Assembly: GCF_014633365.1 (NCBI RefSeq)
Contig: NC_068351.1
Location: forward strand, 25,330,366 to 25,394,365
Source of the DNA: Diospyros lotus
Taxonomy: Eukaryota; Streptophyta; Magnoliopsida; Ericales; Ebenaceae
Length of the DNA stretch: 64,000 nt
Direction: 5' to 3'
Part shown: one piece after another, positions 44,601 through 54,774 of the stretch
Numbering within the stretch: the stretch's first letter is position 1
Layout of the letters: each line of letters opens with the position of its first letter
The notes under the pieces: generated by a model
The model's database searches: none
Told to the model about the DNA's origin: nothing
What the model saw: the letters and a program-made list of their open reading frames with translations, nothing else
Program-made: the position numbers and the translations under genes

Positions 44601-46402
44601 GTGAATCTTGGGGTTGAGGGAAGGGAAGGACGAGCTTAGTTCCCACCTAGGGCATTTCCTCTGGAAACATGGTCCACCCTTCACCTAAGGCCGGGCAAGT
44701 GGACAATTCGGGTAATTGTTCATGAGTAACACCCGTAAGTGGGAGCGGGGCGTTACAGATTTGCAATCCCAATCACTTTTACTAGTGATCACCACAACAA
44801 GGGTTTTACCATGATTCACCCCAAAACCTTACAAAGTGAGTTTTTACGGGTTTAACTCAAACCTAGCACCAAGTGAGTTTTAAGGCTAAATTCAAACATT
44901 TGACAGAATGAGTTTTAGGCTCAACTCAAACATTTACAACATTTACAAGATAATAAACTTTTTATCTTTTACAACCCAATGAACAATAAATGCCTTACCA
45001 AATGGCTGTACAAATCTCTTAACTTGAGATGAGGAGAGCTGGAGAGATGAGACTCGTTGTTTGCACTTGTTTCTCCTTTTTCACATCACAATGCACATCT
45101 AGGATCGTATGAATGGATCTTCTTGAGAAAGCTTTGTCAAAAGAATGGATTTAGATCATTTGTGCTTGTGTGTGTGTCTCTAGTGTGTGCTAACTTGTTC
45201 TTGCTTGTTGTCTCTCAATCAATCTCTTCTTATCTTCAAATACCTGTTATTTATACCAAAAGATAGAAATCTGGCCGTTTTATAGCCGTTAGAGACAAGA
45301 CAGAAAAGTAGATTTAGAAACATATATAATAGGTTTCAAAACATCACAATTTTACACATAGATTTTGAAACATACTCCTCATGTTTCGAAACATACAACC
45401 TTTACAGCTGGATATGCACTAAGAGACAGCAATGAGTGGGAGACATAATTTATTCCCCACTAACACATAATAATGATCTCCACTTCAAATTTGAATTTGA
45501 ATTTTGCAAGCCATGGAGAATGCATTAAAAAATGTTTTGAGAAGCTTTTAGATAAATATTAAGAATTCAAAGCAAAAAGCATCTCCGATCTCTGCTGACA
45601 AAGACATAGGTTTCGAAACATACTATCATAGGCTTCGAAACATACCTCTCTAGAAATGAGGTTTTGAAACATACTATCATAGGTTTTGAAATACACCTCT
45701 CTGAAAATGAGGTTTCGAAACATGATATATAGGTTTCGAAACATTGTTCAAAACCTGAAACAAATGCTAATACATAGATGTTTTGAAATAGCATATGGAC
45801 TTGAAAACATTGAAAACCTTTTCAAAGGGGTTTCAAAACATGCATGGAAACTTGACATATTTTCAGAAACATTTGCATGAAAGCACAATCCATAGCATGT
45901 ATACATCACAACTTATTTACATTTCTTTAGTTTAAGTAAATTGAGGTAAAATATAAATTCCATTTACTTTAATACATAAATGTAAATAATGAAGTACCCC
46001 CCTATTTGGATTCAATAAAAATATCTAGAAAATCAAAATCTAAAACAATAAGAAAGTAGATTTTGGGTTTTAGTACAAACTTATGATTTTGCGATTTAAC
46101 CACCTCCAAAATATATACTTTCTACTTAATGAAAAATTCATTAAAAATCGTTTTAACACTAATAAATGTTAGATATCAAATTATTGGGAGATAGTTTTCT
46201 AAAAACAAAACTCTTTCTTATATGTCTCCTTATAAGGTGCTAACCTTCCAGACTTAGTCAAAACAAGGTTTTTATTTTCATAAAGTAATACTTGATATTG
46301 AAATTGATATATGTTGAAACCACACACTTGACACATGACTTAGGGATTAAACCAATAGATGTTTTTGATCATTAAAACTAATGTACAAAAAGTACAACAA
46401 CA
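41611..46402. mobile_element. Solo LTR-like insert (2.18 kb plus nested element) with TATTC duplication
   Basis: Starts TGTTGGTTCCTAATG, ends GTACAACAACA, flanked by TATTC at 41606-41610 and 46403-46407. After subtracting the nested solo LTR and one duplicated GATTT it is 2179 bp. It has no genes. It carries many GTTTCGAAAC-type palindromes in both halves. A TATA-like motif on the minus strand (GGTATAAATAAC, about 45245-45256) suggests minus-strand orientation. The sequence CCCAAGAGGGGGTGAATTGG near its left end is a phrase I recognise from many plant repeats. Confidence 0.7.
42150..44757 (+). mobile_element. Solo LTR (2608 bp), chromovirus-type ends
   Basis: Runs from TGTAACACCCGG to AGCGGGGCGTTACA, with a perfect 5-bp duplication GATTT (42145-42149 and 44758-44762). 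TATA box TATATAAAGG at about 43149. Near the 3' side is a very GC-rich block (about 44110-44260), which contrasts with the AT-rich surroundings and opens spurious frames on both strands. No polyprotein genes. Confidence 0.87.
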
Positions 46403-46935
46403 TATTCTCGATGGCGTGGTAACAAGTGTGGGTCTTTTGTATGAATTAGGGATTTTCTGTCGGGAGGCTTCCAAAGGGGTCCGGAAAAACCTTATCTTGG
46501 TACTGTCTTCTGAAGGAATGAAGGTGATGCTTCCGAAAGGACTGTAAAGGGTAAACAAGGGTTAGAAGGCTCGCGGGGTTTTTCTCCCGCGAAAGCCCTC
46601 CGATGCTAAAGTTAGTAACGGAAGGAAAAAGTAATCTTATTGAAGGAAAAATAGGCTAAGTTTCTGAAGGAAAGTGATAGTGAAATACTGATGTCTGGAC
46701 CCTCTTTTCAAGGACTGTAGCTGTCTTTTATAGGGCTCGAGGTTCGAGGACACGTGCTAAGTCTTCCTTAGACTTCTTCTGAAGGGTCCTTCCGAAAGGA
46801 CCGATTTTCTTTGAGCGCTCAGCAACGGAAGCTTCCTTCCGAAGTGATTCTTCTCCACCTATCAGATCGCGCGCTTGACAACAAGGTATTACCTAGGACA
46901 GAGGGGACTAAGTCTACGAGCCTATCAAGCCCCCC
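46403..46935 (-). mobile_element. LTR-like sequence with CTTC-N-GAAG array, right part
   Basis: Continuation of 41456-41610. Contains CTTCTGAAGG, CTTCCGAAAGG and similar words, and a hairpin GCGGGGTTTTTCTCCCGC at 46574-46591. The minus-strand TATA box is at about 46720. It ends CCTATCA before AGCCCCCCT, which is a polypurine tract on the minus strand. Confidence 0.45.
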
Positions 46936-47568
46936 TAAAATAGATGAAAGCTAAATCCTAGGGTCAACAAGCCCGAAGGCCAGACAACGCATCACTCGAT
47001 ACCCTAAAGAAACACAACCATCGCTGGAAGACAAGGCGTGGAAGGAAGCCGATAGAAAGAATAGGACCAGTGATAAAGTGAACTGAAGAGTTAGGAGAAA
47101 CTTACCGATTGATCGTTGTAAGAGCCGGGGGCGAAAACCAGTGCTTGGCAGGAATGCGACGGAGAAAGGCAGGAAAACTTCGGGGCAGTCGGCAATGGAG
47201 TCTTGGAGCTGGAAGGAAGAAAAAGGTTGCAGGAGCAGGAGACGCTTCAAAATGACACAGTAAGGGAGAAAAGAATTCCCCCATACTTATATAGGTTGGG
47301 TGATTCCACCGTTGGATTGAGAAACTTGCGAGTTGCCTTAGATCTAACGGTGACACGCGGAAACGTGGGGTCCACGGACATAATGATTAAGCGGTTATGG
47401 GGAACATGCGCATTAAAATCACCTCAGACAAGACGTGCGACATAAAGCGACATTATTTGAAATGATTGGGCAGAAGTCCGAAATGTGGGTTTACAGTTCA
47501 CATAGCCTTATTCGATCATCATACATCAACTCGCGTTCCGAAGGTCGTATCACGAGTTGGGAGGCTAG
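46936..47568 (-). other. LTR-like or leader fragment, minus orientation
   Basis: No coding frame I trust. A second minus-strand TATA box (CCTATATAAGTATGG, about 47277-47291) and plain non-coding composition suggest another LTR piece, but ends are unclear. Confidence 0.3.
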
Positions 47569-48160
47569 TGTTATGGGTAATTTTTGAACCTCCTTTTATG
47601 GGTTAGACTTCACCAAGCAGGCCGGCCCAACCTCTCGAAGTTCAATGGGCCTAAGGCCGAAGACACGTCGGCAAGGTTACAGGTCACTGAAACCCAAGCT
47701 CTGACAGGGAGAGTAAGCGAACTCCCAACAAGACCTATAGCTTGCTGGCCAATCCGTTCAGCTCGCAGGACAAAAAGGCCGCGTGATAACCGAAAGCGGT
47801 GCCCACCTGCCTTATCTGGAGCAAACCATATCCCTGATAATGCGAAACCTATTCCCAATTTTTGTAGAGCCGATAAGGACAAATTATCTTTATGACATTA
47901 TCCTTCTATATTTAGAAGTCACTAAAATTGTAAACACTCTCACTCTTTAAATAGAGGTCAAAACACCATTGTACGGGCATGATCAATCATATACTATTAC
48001 TCTGCCAAAATTATCAAAAAACAGTCGTGGAATAGACATCGTTCTGACTGAACTACGTAAAAATTCTCTTAAGTATTGTTTCTTATATGTGTTGTTTGTT
48101 TCTTCCATTCGTATTCGTGTTTATTTAATTAGTGCGGGCTGACAAATCACGGTCGACCAA
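47569..48160 (+). mobile_element. Gypsy (Tat-like) LTR fragment
   Basis: Starts TGTTATGGGTAATTTTTG; has a TATA-like TTTAAATAGAGG near 47945 and the ending GTGCGGGCTGACAAATCACG, which resembles Tat-lineage LTR ends. No primer-binding site follows and no duplication was found. Confidence 0.4.
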
Positions 48161-49457
48161 TTCTAAACATCGACATATACTGACCACGTAGATTACAAAA
48201 ATAATTTTATTCACGTGTATAATCTTTATGACAACAAGAAGATAATTTAAAGATATCAAAATGTTAGTACCACCAATAATATTAATGAAGTAAATAATCA
48301 TTCATAAACATATTATAGATTCACACATACTGTTTGAACAAAATATCATGAAATAAATAGAATTCATCACGGACTAAGCAGACTGAGAAGTTTGGATCAC
48401 AAAAAAAATATAGAGCTTATTATGACAAAGAACATCATTATGTTTAAAAATATAGGGTGAATTGAAACCCTACCTTCAAGATTAAATATGATAGACATGT
48501 AAGAATTATAATATCAAATTTATTTGAAAAGAAGGAAAGGAATAATTTGAAATAGAAAAGGGGTTTAAGAACTAAAAAAAAAATATATACAGAATGAAGA
48601 TAGTATAAATTTGCATCTGAAATTTACATAGAAAAAGTATAAGAACTTGCAGCTGGAAGAGAAAAGAATAAATACTTGCATCTGAATTGGATAAGAAAGT
48701 TAGAAAGCTATAAATTAAAGAAGAAATGATGGAAACTTGCCTTAATGCTTTTTTCCTTTAGTGTTCACAGTGAGATTAGGAACTATAAGATAAGGAGTAA
48801 ACTTGATGAGCGAACAGACAAACAGAATGGAAGAACAAAGAAGGTGACGAAGCAAGAGTTGCTAAAAATTGGAAGCAAGACTCACGCACAATACACATTG
48901 GAAGTCAGAAATTAGGGAGAGCGACGGACACATGGATACTTAAATAAAAACTAAATATAACATAATATATATTTTAAATAGCAATCATGCCTCCTACTTT
49001 TCACACGAACTTGTCTTTGCCCAACCACGTGCTCCCTTTATTCCAAACTTTCTTTTACTTTTTTTATTCTTTTTCAATTCTCTAGATTATCATTATTGCT
49101 TGGGTGCAATCTTCTTCTATCCTGTGAACCATCTGTGCTCTGCCTGTGTGGGCCGAATCTCACTGCTGTTGCCGCTACTTCCTCGTCGATCCTGCTTCTT
49201 CCCATTCCTCAATTACTTTATTATTTTATTTTACATGTATATATATTATTTATTATACATCAATTATTATAATATTTTATTTACCTTAAACATTTAATAA
49301 TAATTTAAACCCCGAAATTTTACAACTTTCAATCACTACCTCACTCAAAGACACGATAAATTTAATATTTTTCATTAAATTCTTCAAAATCACAAATCTC
49401 TAATAAATCACAAAAATACAAGAATTTACTTTTTTTTCTCAAAATATTAGGATGTTA
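48161..49457 (-). mobile_element. LTR-like insert in the FAR1 pseudogene, left end unknown
   Basis: On the minus strand, FAR1 coding stops matching at ACCACA and sequence starting TGTAACATCC follows, as if an LTR had inserted there. The rest is AT-rich without genes. I found no matching end or duplicated target on the left. Confidence 0.35.
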
Positions 49458-51717
49458 CATGTGGTATCAAATGTGATAATATCATCAAATTCCTTATATG
49501 CCTACTGATGTGAAAATTTATTCACATATTTATTGATCATAATTAAATAATATTTTTAGTATTTTATCTGTGTTTTACATAAAATTATTTAGTATTTTGA
49601 GTTTCTTTTATATATATTTAATTTTTAATACTTCTTATTATTTTACAAGAATATTATTTAGTGTTTGGGTTAAAAAATAAAAAATAAAATATTATAAATT
49701 TAATTTCAAAATTAATACTATAAATTAATATTATAATATAAAAATAATAAAAATAAAATGAACATTATAAATAATTAATATTATAATTAAAGTAATATAA
49801 TTAATACTATATTAAATATTATGTTTTATATTGTATTTTATCATATTATATATTATATATATGTGTGTGAAGTGGCGTGAAGTCTTGAACTAGGGCTATG
49901 CGTGGAGGCCTTGCATACATATGTGTATATATATATATATATATATGATTTTGGATTTGAAAGGCAAAGACTTGGGCGGCAGAACGAGGAAGCTTGGTGC
50001 GGCGGAACCTGAAGGCGCAAGGCAAGGGACTCAAGGGAATGATATAAGAGGCAACAGCGTACAGAGAGATTGAAGCAGTGCAGGCGCCCGCAACAGCATG
50101 CGCAAGCGGACGGGATTTGTTTAACCCAAATCTGAACGGATCTGGGCTAGGAAATTTCTATCTTCTACTTCATTCTTTAATTAATTTTATGATGTTTTCG
50201 CTCTTACTTTGGATTTTAATTAATTCTATCATAAACTAATTTGTTAAACTAAGGCCATGTATTAATCGAAACTATGACGATGAATTTTTTATAGTTTTAT
50301 GTGATTGAATAATTTGGTTTATGTTGAATTGTGTAATATTGAATTTAATACTTGTGAATAATTGACTATTATTTACATAATTTGATGCCTCATCGTGAGA
50401 CCGAAAAAAGATAATTTGAGAATTACATCATAGGTACCATACACCATAAAGTAAAATCGATTAAAAATATAACTCGGTTTCTTTGTGCGGCTTTTAACGA
50501 TAAAGTTAAGAATTTCACAAATTGTAATATATTTTTATTTAATTAAACTTTTATAAAAATATAGGAAGTTATTAAATAAAAATAGACTCGTTATAACCTA
50601 AAAATAGGATAACTAATGCGTTAAGAAATTTCGCCGTCACATACTCAATTTACCAATCATTTGCATAAAAATATATTATTTACATTGCATGGCTAGGATT
50701 ATACATGTGCCTTAGTTATTAAAATCCACTTATTACTTTGGTTAAAGTCGCCTTCTAAATCTATTTGATTTTATTAATTTAATTATTTATTTATTTATTT
50801 TTAAATCAATTGTTTTTGTTCTTTATTAAATCTGGAATTTCTGATTGTCTAAATAATAAAAAAAAATCAAAAATTTGGTATTTGAAATCTTTTCTCGTAA
50901 GAACGATATTCTTACTCACTACTATATTACATGTTTGACCCGTACACTTGTGGTAAATTTTAGGGCGATCACTTACCGACACCTATTATTGCCCCAGAAC
51001 ACATTCTTCAGTCGAGACTCATCATCTAAATCCACACTAAAGTAAAAACTAGGACACTGTGATTGAATTTTTGAAAAGTAAACTTTGTATCGTAGCTACA
51101 TCTCCATCCCCAAGTCTTAATCGCCTAACCTTATTAATATAGTTTCTACAGTCTTGTTCAACAAATGATAGATTCTCGTATCCACCCGCTTCAATGATAG
51201 CTGAGTTGTAACTTTTGTGCATTGGAATACTAGTTAGGTCATTTACTTCAAGCTTTTATTTCACTTGTTCACTCAATTGTTGATTACATCGATAAAGCCT
51301 AGATTTTGAAGGACTTGTTATGTGATTATACTCCAAAATTACTCTGGTAACACGCTATATTCCTGTCACATCTGTCGCAGTTGTAAACCTAGCTAAACAC
51401 CCTATTTTAATTGTTAGTATAGGCTTCAAAGAGCTACTTATTTCACTACTTCTATGACTTTCTCGATTACAAGCAAATGTCACATATTTCAATGATCCAT
51501 CATCATCCTTTTTTGAATTTTTTTTTTTGATAGGGAAACCCACACTATAAGCATATGTTTTGTAAAATTCATAAATCTCGTTGTGGTCCTTAAACTTCAT
51601 CCATACTGTAGGCACGATCTCACTGGCTTCTAATGTGCATTCATTGTCAGTCTCTACTTCAATCTCAATCTCATTGTCAGAAACTATTACATTCTCTTCT
51701 ATAGCATACGGAAATTG
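49458..51717 (-). pseudogene. FAR1/FHY3-like (MULE-derived) protein, broken exon
   Basis: FAR1-related proteins are plant transcription factors descended from Mutator-like transposases. The exon may begin at an acceptor (TTTCTTAG, about 51718). The FAR1 zinc domain reads EFYKTYAYSVGFPIKK, KKDDDGSLKYVTFACNRE and TKTGC-like IKIGCLARF. After a stop at 51355-51357 (TAG where FAR1 has tryptophan before RVTRVILE), it continues YNHITSPSKSRLYRC, AIIEAGGYENLSF, DCRNYINKVRRLRLGDGD, FYFSVDLDDESRLKNVFW. A second stop interrupts QVK-KLEVND. At 50972 an LTR interrupts it, and the transposase core resumes at 49505 with AYKEFDDIITFDTT. All parts are collinear with FAR1. Confidence 0.85.
49506..50971 (+). mobile_element. 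Solo LTR (1466 bp) inserted in the FAR1-like pseudogene, Athila/Tat-like
   Basis: Starts TGATGTGAAAATTTATTCAC and ends TTAGGGCGATCA. The flanking target is CCTAC (49501-49505) and CTTAC (50972-50976), one mismatch. Removing it restores collinear FAR1 coding. The end with GACCCGTACACTTG before GGGCGATCA resembles Athila/Ogre-type LTRs. TA repeats lie at about 49850 and 49927-49946. Confidence 0.78.
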
Positions 51718-52358
51718 AACTAAGAAAAAAATTCATCAGCCTATTGAATTTTAAATGAAGAATTTAATTTCCCTAATTCAAAAACTTACATCATAATAAA
51801 CCAAATTTTAAAACTTACGATACTAATTATTTAATTTGGAGTCTATTAAAGTCTATATATATATATATATATATGCTGGGGGTTATCAGACCATGTCAAA
51901 CTTCAATACTATTGATGCATGATTTTCTCTACTTGGGATTCGTCAAGTTGGAATTGGGTTTAAAAACTATTCCAATAATTCACAAAACAATACAGAATTT
52001 CCCTAGTGGCAGTTCAAGCTGGAATAATTTTAATTCTTTCAACTACTTCAATAATCTTGGCTGGTTGTTTAGCTAATAATTAGAATTAGTTATACTAAGC
52101 CAGATTCTCTTGTAATAATGCTAAATCATTGATATAATCAAGGGCAGGGCAGGTTTCTGAAAGAGATAATTGATACACTTGTTCTTAATCTATGACTATT
52201 GCTAAGTTTATGCTTCAAAAATTCAATTCTGTTCAACACATAGAAGAACTGAAAGGTTACGATCAGAGCATCTAGGAGTTGAACAACTACTTCTTTGCCA
52301 AGCAATTTTATCAAATATTAAAAACCCATAACCATAAAGTCGAAAGAAAAAATATTGG
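51718..52358. other. Sequence upstream of the FAR1-like exon, no gene seen
   Basis: Contains a TA microsatellite at about 51854-51874. Otherwise AT-rich, without recognised exons. Confidence 0.5.
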
Positions 52359-52427
52359 AACCCCCCGGGGGGTTTGCTATCCATTTAAGGTAGTCTTACA
52401 GCCAAGGTTTGATTGAAAAATCAAACC
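52359..52427. repeat. Two adjacent strong dyads
   Basis: A perfect 16-bp palindrome, AA-C6-G6-TT (52359-52374), is followed by a hairpin with 9-bp arms GGTTTGATT / AATCAAACC and a GAAA loop (52406-52427). Nothing around them explains them as a terminator or an LTR end. Confidence 0.8.
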
Positions 52428-52460
52428 AATACAGTTGGCCTTTTATGGGAAATGACATTC

Positions 52461-52823
52461 ACAAACCATTGTAGAATCATTTAATAAGAAATTTTCAGGA
52501 TAAGCAAGTGTAGAAATTATAACAGTAAGTTAAGATTGGGGTGAAGATGGTCTTCGAAACAGTTAAGCAACACGAGTCACAAACCATTGCAGAATCATTT
52601 AATAAGAAATTTTTCAGGACAAACAAGTGTAGAAATTATAACAGCAAGTTAAGATTGGGGCAAAAATGGTCATCGGAACATTTAAGCAACACGAGTCACA
52701 AACCATTGCAGAATCATTTAACAAGAAATTTTTCAGGACAAAAAAGTGTGGAAATTGTAGAAATTATAATAGTAAGTTAAGATTGGGGCGAAGATGGTCG
52801 TCGAAATAGTTAAGCAACACGAG
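52461..52823 (+). repeat. Tandem repeat, three units of about 118 bp
   Basis: Units start at ACAAACCATT (52461, 52579, 52698) and carry AAGAAATTTTTCAGGA, GTGTAGAAATTATAACAG and AAGTTAAGATTGGGG in the same order. The third unit has an extra partial duplication around GTGGAAATTGTAGAAATT. Units are nearly identical, so the array is young. Confidence 0.88.
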
Positions 52824-52904
52824 AAGGAAGAACCAACTAAAGGATTAAAATCTGAAAAAAATGAAGTCTGGCTTACTTTGCTTCGACATCGGGGAGGAAG
52901 AACA

Positions 52905-53050
52905 ACGATGAGATTGAAGGAAGGTCTCGATTGCGGAAGGTCGGTCTCGATCACGGGTCGTAGGAAGGTATCTTGCTGAAGGAAGGTCTTGATTGTCGAA
53001 TGAAGGTCTCTCGCCAAAGAAAGGTCTTGATCGCCAAAGGAAAGGTTTTA
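52905..53050 (+). repeat. Short degenerate tandem repeat (GAAGGTCTYGAT units)
   Basis: The words GAAGGTCTCGATTG, GGTCGGTCTCGATC, GAAGGTCTTGATTG and AAAGGTCTTGATCG recur every 20-35 bases. It follows the 118-bp array directly. Confidence 0.65.
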
Positions 53051-53081
53051 GCTTGATCTTTTTTTTTTTTCCCTTTATTTC

Positions 53082-53768
53082 TGTAATACCCCGAGAGCCC
53101 AAGATCAGGTCCAAGAAAAGACTTTAGAGAAACTAGTATATATATCGAGGATAGTAAGGAAGAAAATAACACCAAGTGGATACTTTTTGGGCTGAATGTG
53201 GATAAAGAACTCTCAGGTTAAGTGTGCTTGAGTTAGGGTAGTTCAAAGATGGGTGACCCTTGGGAAGTTTGCGTAGGCCGATCAGGGTAAGTTGATTTGA
53301 TCATTTATATCGTTCGACGTGGGATGCTATAGGTGGTATCAAAGCTGACTCTTGGAGAAAGCGGTCTGATGAGGGCGAGGAGTGGCGTCGGGGCGCGAGG
53401 GCCTGAACAAGGAGCGGCTCCTCCCAGGTTTCTAGGATGACAGCCCCCAAATGAGAGAAAATCTGAGACCAGTTATAAGGTCACATAACGAGAACGTCAT
53501 GTGCTTAAGGGGGGAGAGTGTAATACCCCGAGAGCCCAAGATCAAATCTAAGAAGGGACTTTAGAGAAATTAGTATATATATCTAGAATAGTAAGAAATG
53601 AAACACCACTAGTTGGATATCTTTGGGGTCGAATGTGGATAAAGAATTCCCGGGTTAAGCGTATTTGAGCTAGGGTAGCTTAAGAATGAGTGACCCTTAG
53701 AAAGTTCACATAGATCCATCAGGGTAAGTTGATCTGGTCCTTCCCATCGCTCGATGCGAGATGTTATA
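53082..53768 (+). mobile_element. Cassandra-type TRIM retrotransposon with both LTRs
   Basis: Two 250-bp LTRs (53082-53331 and 53519-53768) start TGTAATACCCCGAGAGC and end GATGCTATA / GATGTTATA. The primer-binding site follows the left LTR (TGGTATCAAAGC, 53334-53345; plant initiator tRNA-Met type). A polypurine tract AAGGGGGGAGAG precedes the right one. The 187-bp interior has no genes. Each LTR carries a segment matching the 3' half of plant 5S rRNA (GTTAAGTGTGCTTGAG, then GATGGGTGACCCTTGGGAAG), the hallmark of Cassandra. These carry Pol III-type promoter elements and rely on proteins from other elements. The flanks (ATTTC and GTTTT) do not match well. Confidence 0.9.
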
Positions 53769-53829
53769 GTTTTAGTGAGATGTGTGTAAACACGCTTCAT
53801 TTCTAGTCTAACATTACCAAAATCTCACA

Positions 53830-53863
53830 ATATTTTGATAATCAAAATATCGCGAGATCTCGC
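53830..53863. repeat. Two abutting perfect dyads 60 bp after the Cassandra element
   Basis: ATATTTTGAT-A-ATCAAAATAT (53830-53850) is followed directly by GCGAGATCTCGC (53852-53863). Both are perfect inverted repeats. Confidence 0.75.
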
Positions 53864-54099
53864 TTCTGTAAACCTGTCGGTGAACCTGTCTGAGCCTGTA
53901 GAAGAACTCATAAAAGTGATATTTTGGCTACATCTTGTTTAATTTCTTAGTGTATTCATTCCTGCAAATTAAAAATGAATTATGTGCATATGTATATTTA
54001 ACTACTTAATTGTGTCAACAACAAATTATTTACTAACTAAATATTTAATATACACATAATAATGCATTGAAAAACACATGTTTAGCATTAAAAAACTCA

Positions 54100-54616
54100 A
54101 GTTGCGTTCTCTTTGATATTTTCAAGTCATTTTTATTTTTTAATTTTCTAAAATAATGAACATGCGTTCTCTTTGTTGTTTTTAAAAATGTATTTTTTAA
54201 AACAAAAAAAAAATTGTAAAGAAAACTCAAAACAAAAAAAAATTCTTTTGAGTGTTTTCATCCAAAATAAATTCTAAATTCAAAATATATTTATTTATTC
54301 ATATTTTATTATTGTAATGGGAAAAAAATATTACAAAATTCATTAACTTTAAAATATATATATTTTTAATAATATATTAACATTAAATTTTTATAATTTA
54401 CTGAATAATCAAATTTATTGAATAGAATATTATTAAAAATTTATTTTCAAAATTTCAAAGAGAACGCATTTTCTAATTTTCTGTTTTAAGAAATAGTTTT
54501 TCAAAATGACAAAAAGAACGCGTTTTTAATTTTCTAAAAATAGACTACCAAAACAGAAAACTCAAAATGAATTCAAAACTCAAAACTGAAAATTGAAAAA
54601 TAAAGAGAACGCAGCC
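54100..54616. mobile_element. MITE (517 bp), ends related to TGCGTTCTCTTT
   Basis: The left end AGTTGCGTTCTCTTT and right end AAAGAGAACGCAGCC are inverted, flanked by TCA on both sides (54097-54099, 54617-54619), which would suit a PIF/Harbinger-type 3-bp target. A second inverted pair of the same word lies inside (GCGTTCTCTTTG at about 54164 and CAAAGAGAACGC at about 54456). There is no coding capacity. A hAT origin is an alternative. Confidence 0.65.
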
Positions 54617-54774
54617 TCATGTATTGGAAAATCCATTATTAATAATATTAATTTTTATTAATTAATGCAAGTTTTTGGGAAAAAAATTCTTTTATAGACT
54701 ATCCTACTTTAATATATATATATATATAAATATATATATAAGATAATCTAATGTAATACAATACGAAAAAAAAC

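Noticed and set aside
49458..49475. Primer-binding site TGTGGTATCA after a plus-strand LTR ending GGATGTTACA
   Set aside because: On the minus strand the same bases encode the FAR1 text TFDTT in frame with the rest of the pseudogene, so the resemblance to an initiator tRNA-Met primer site is coincidental.
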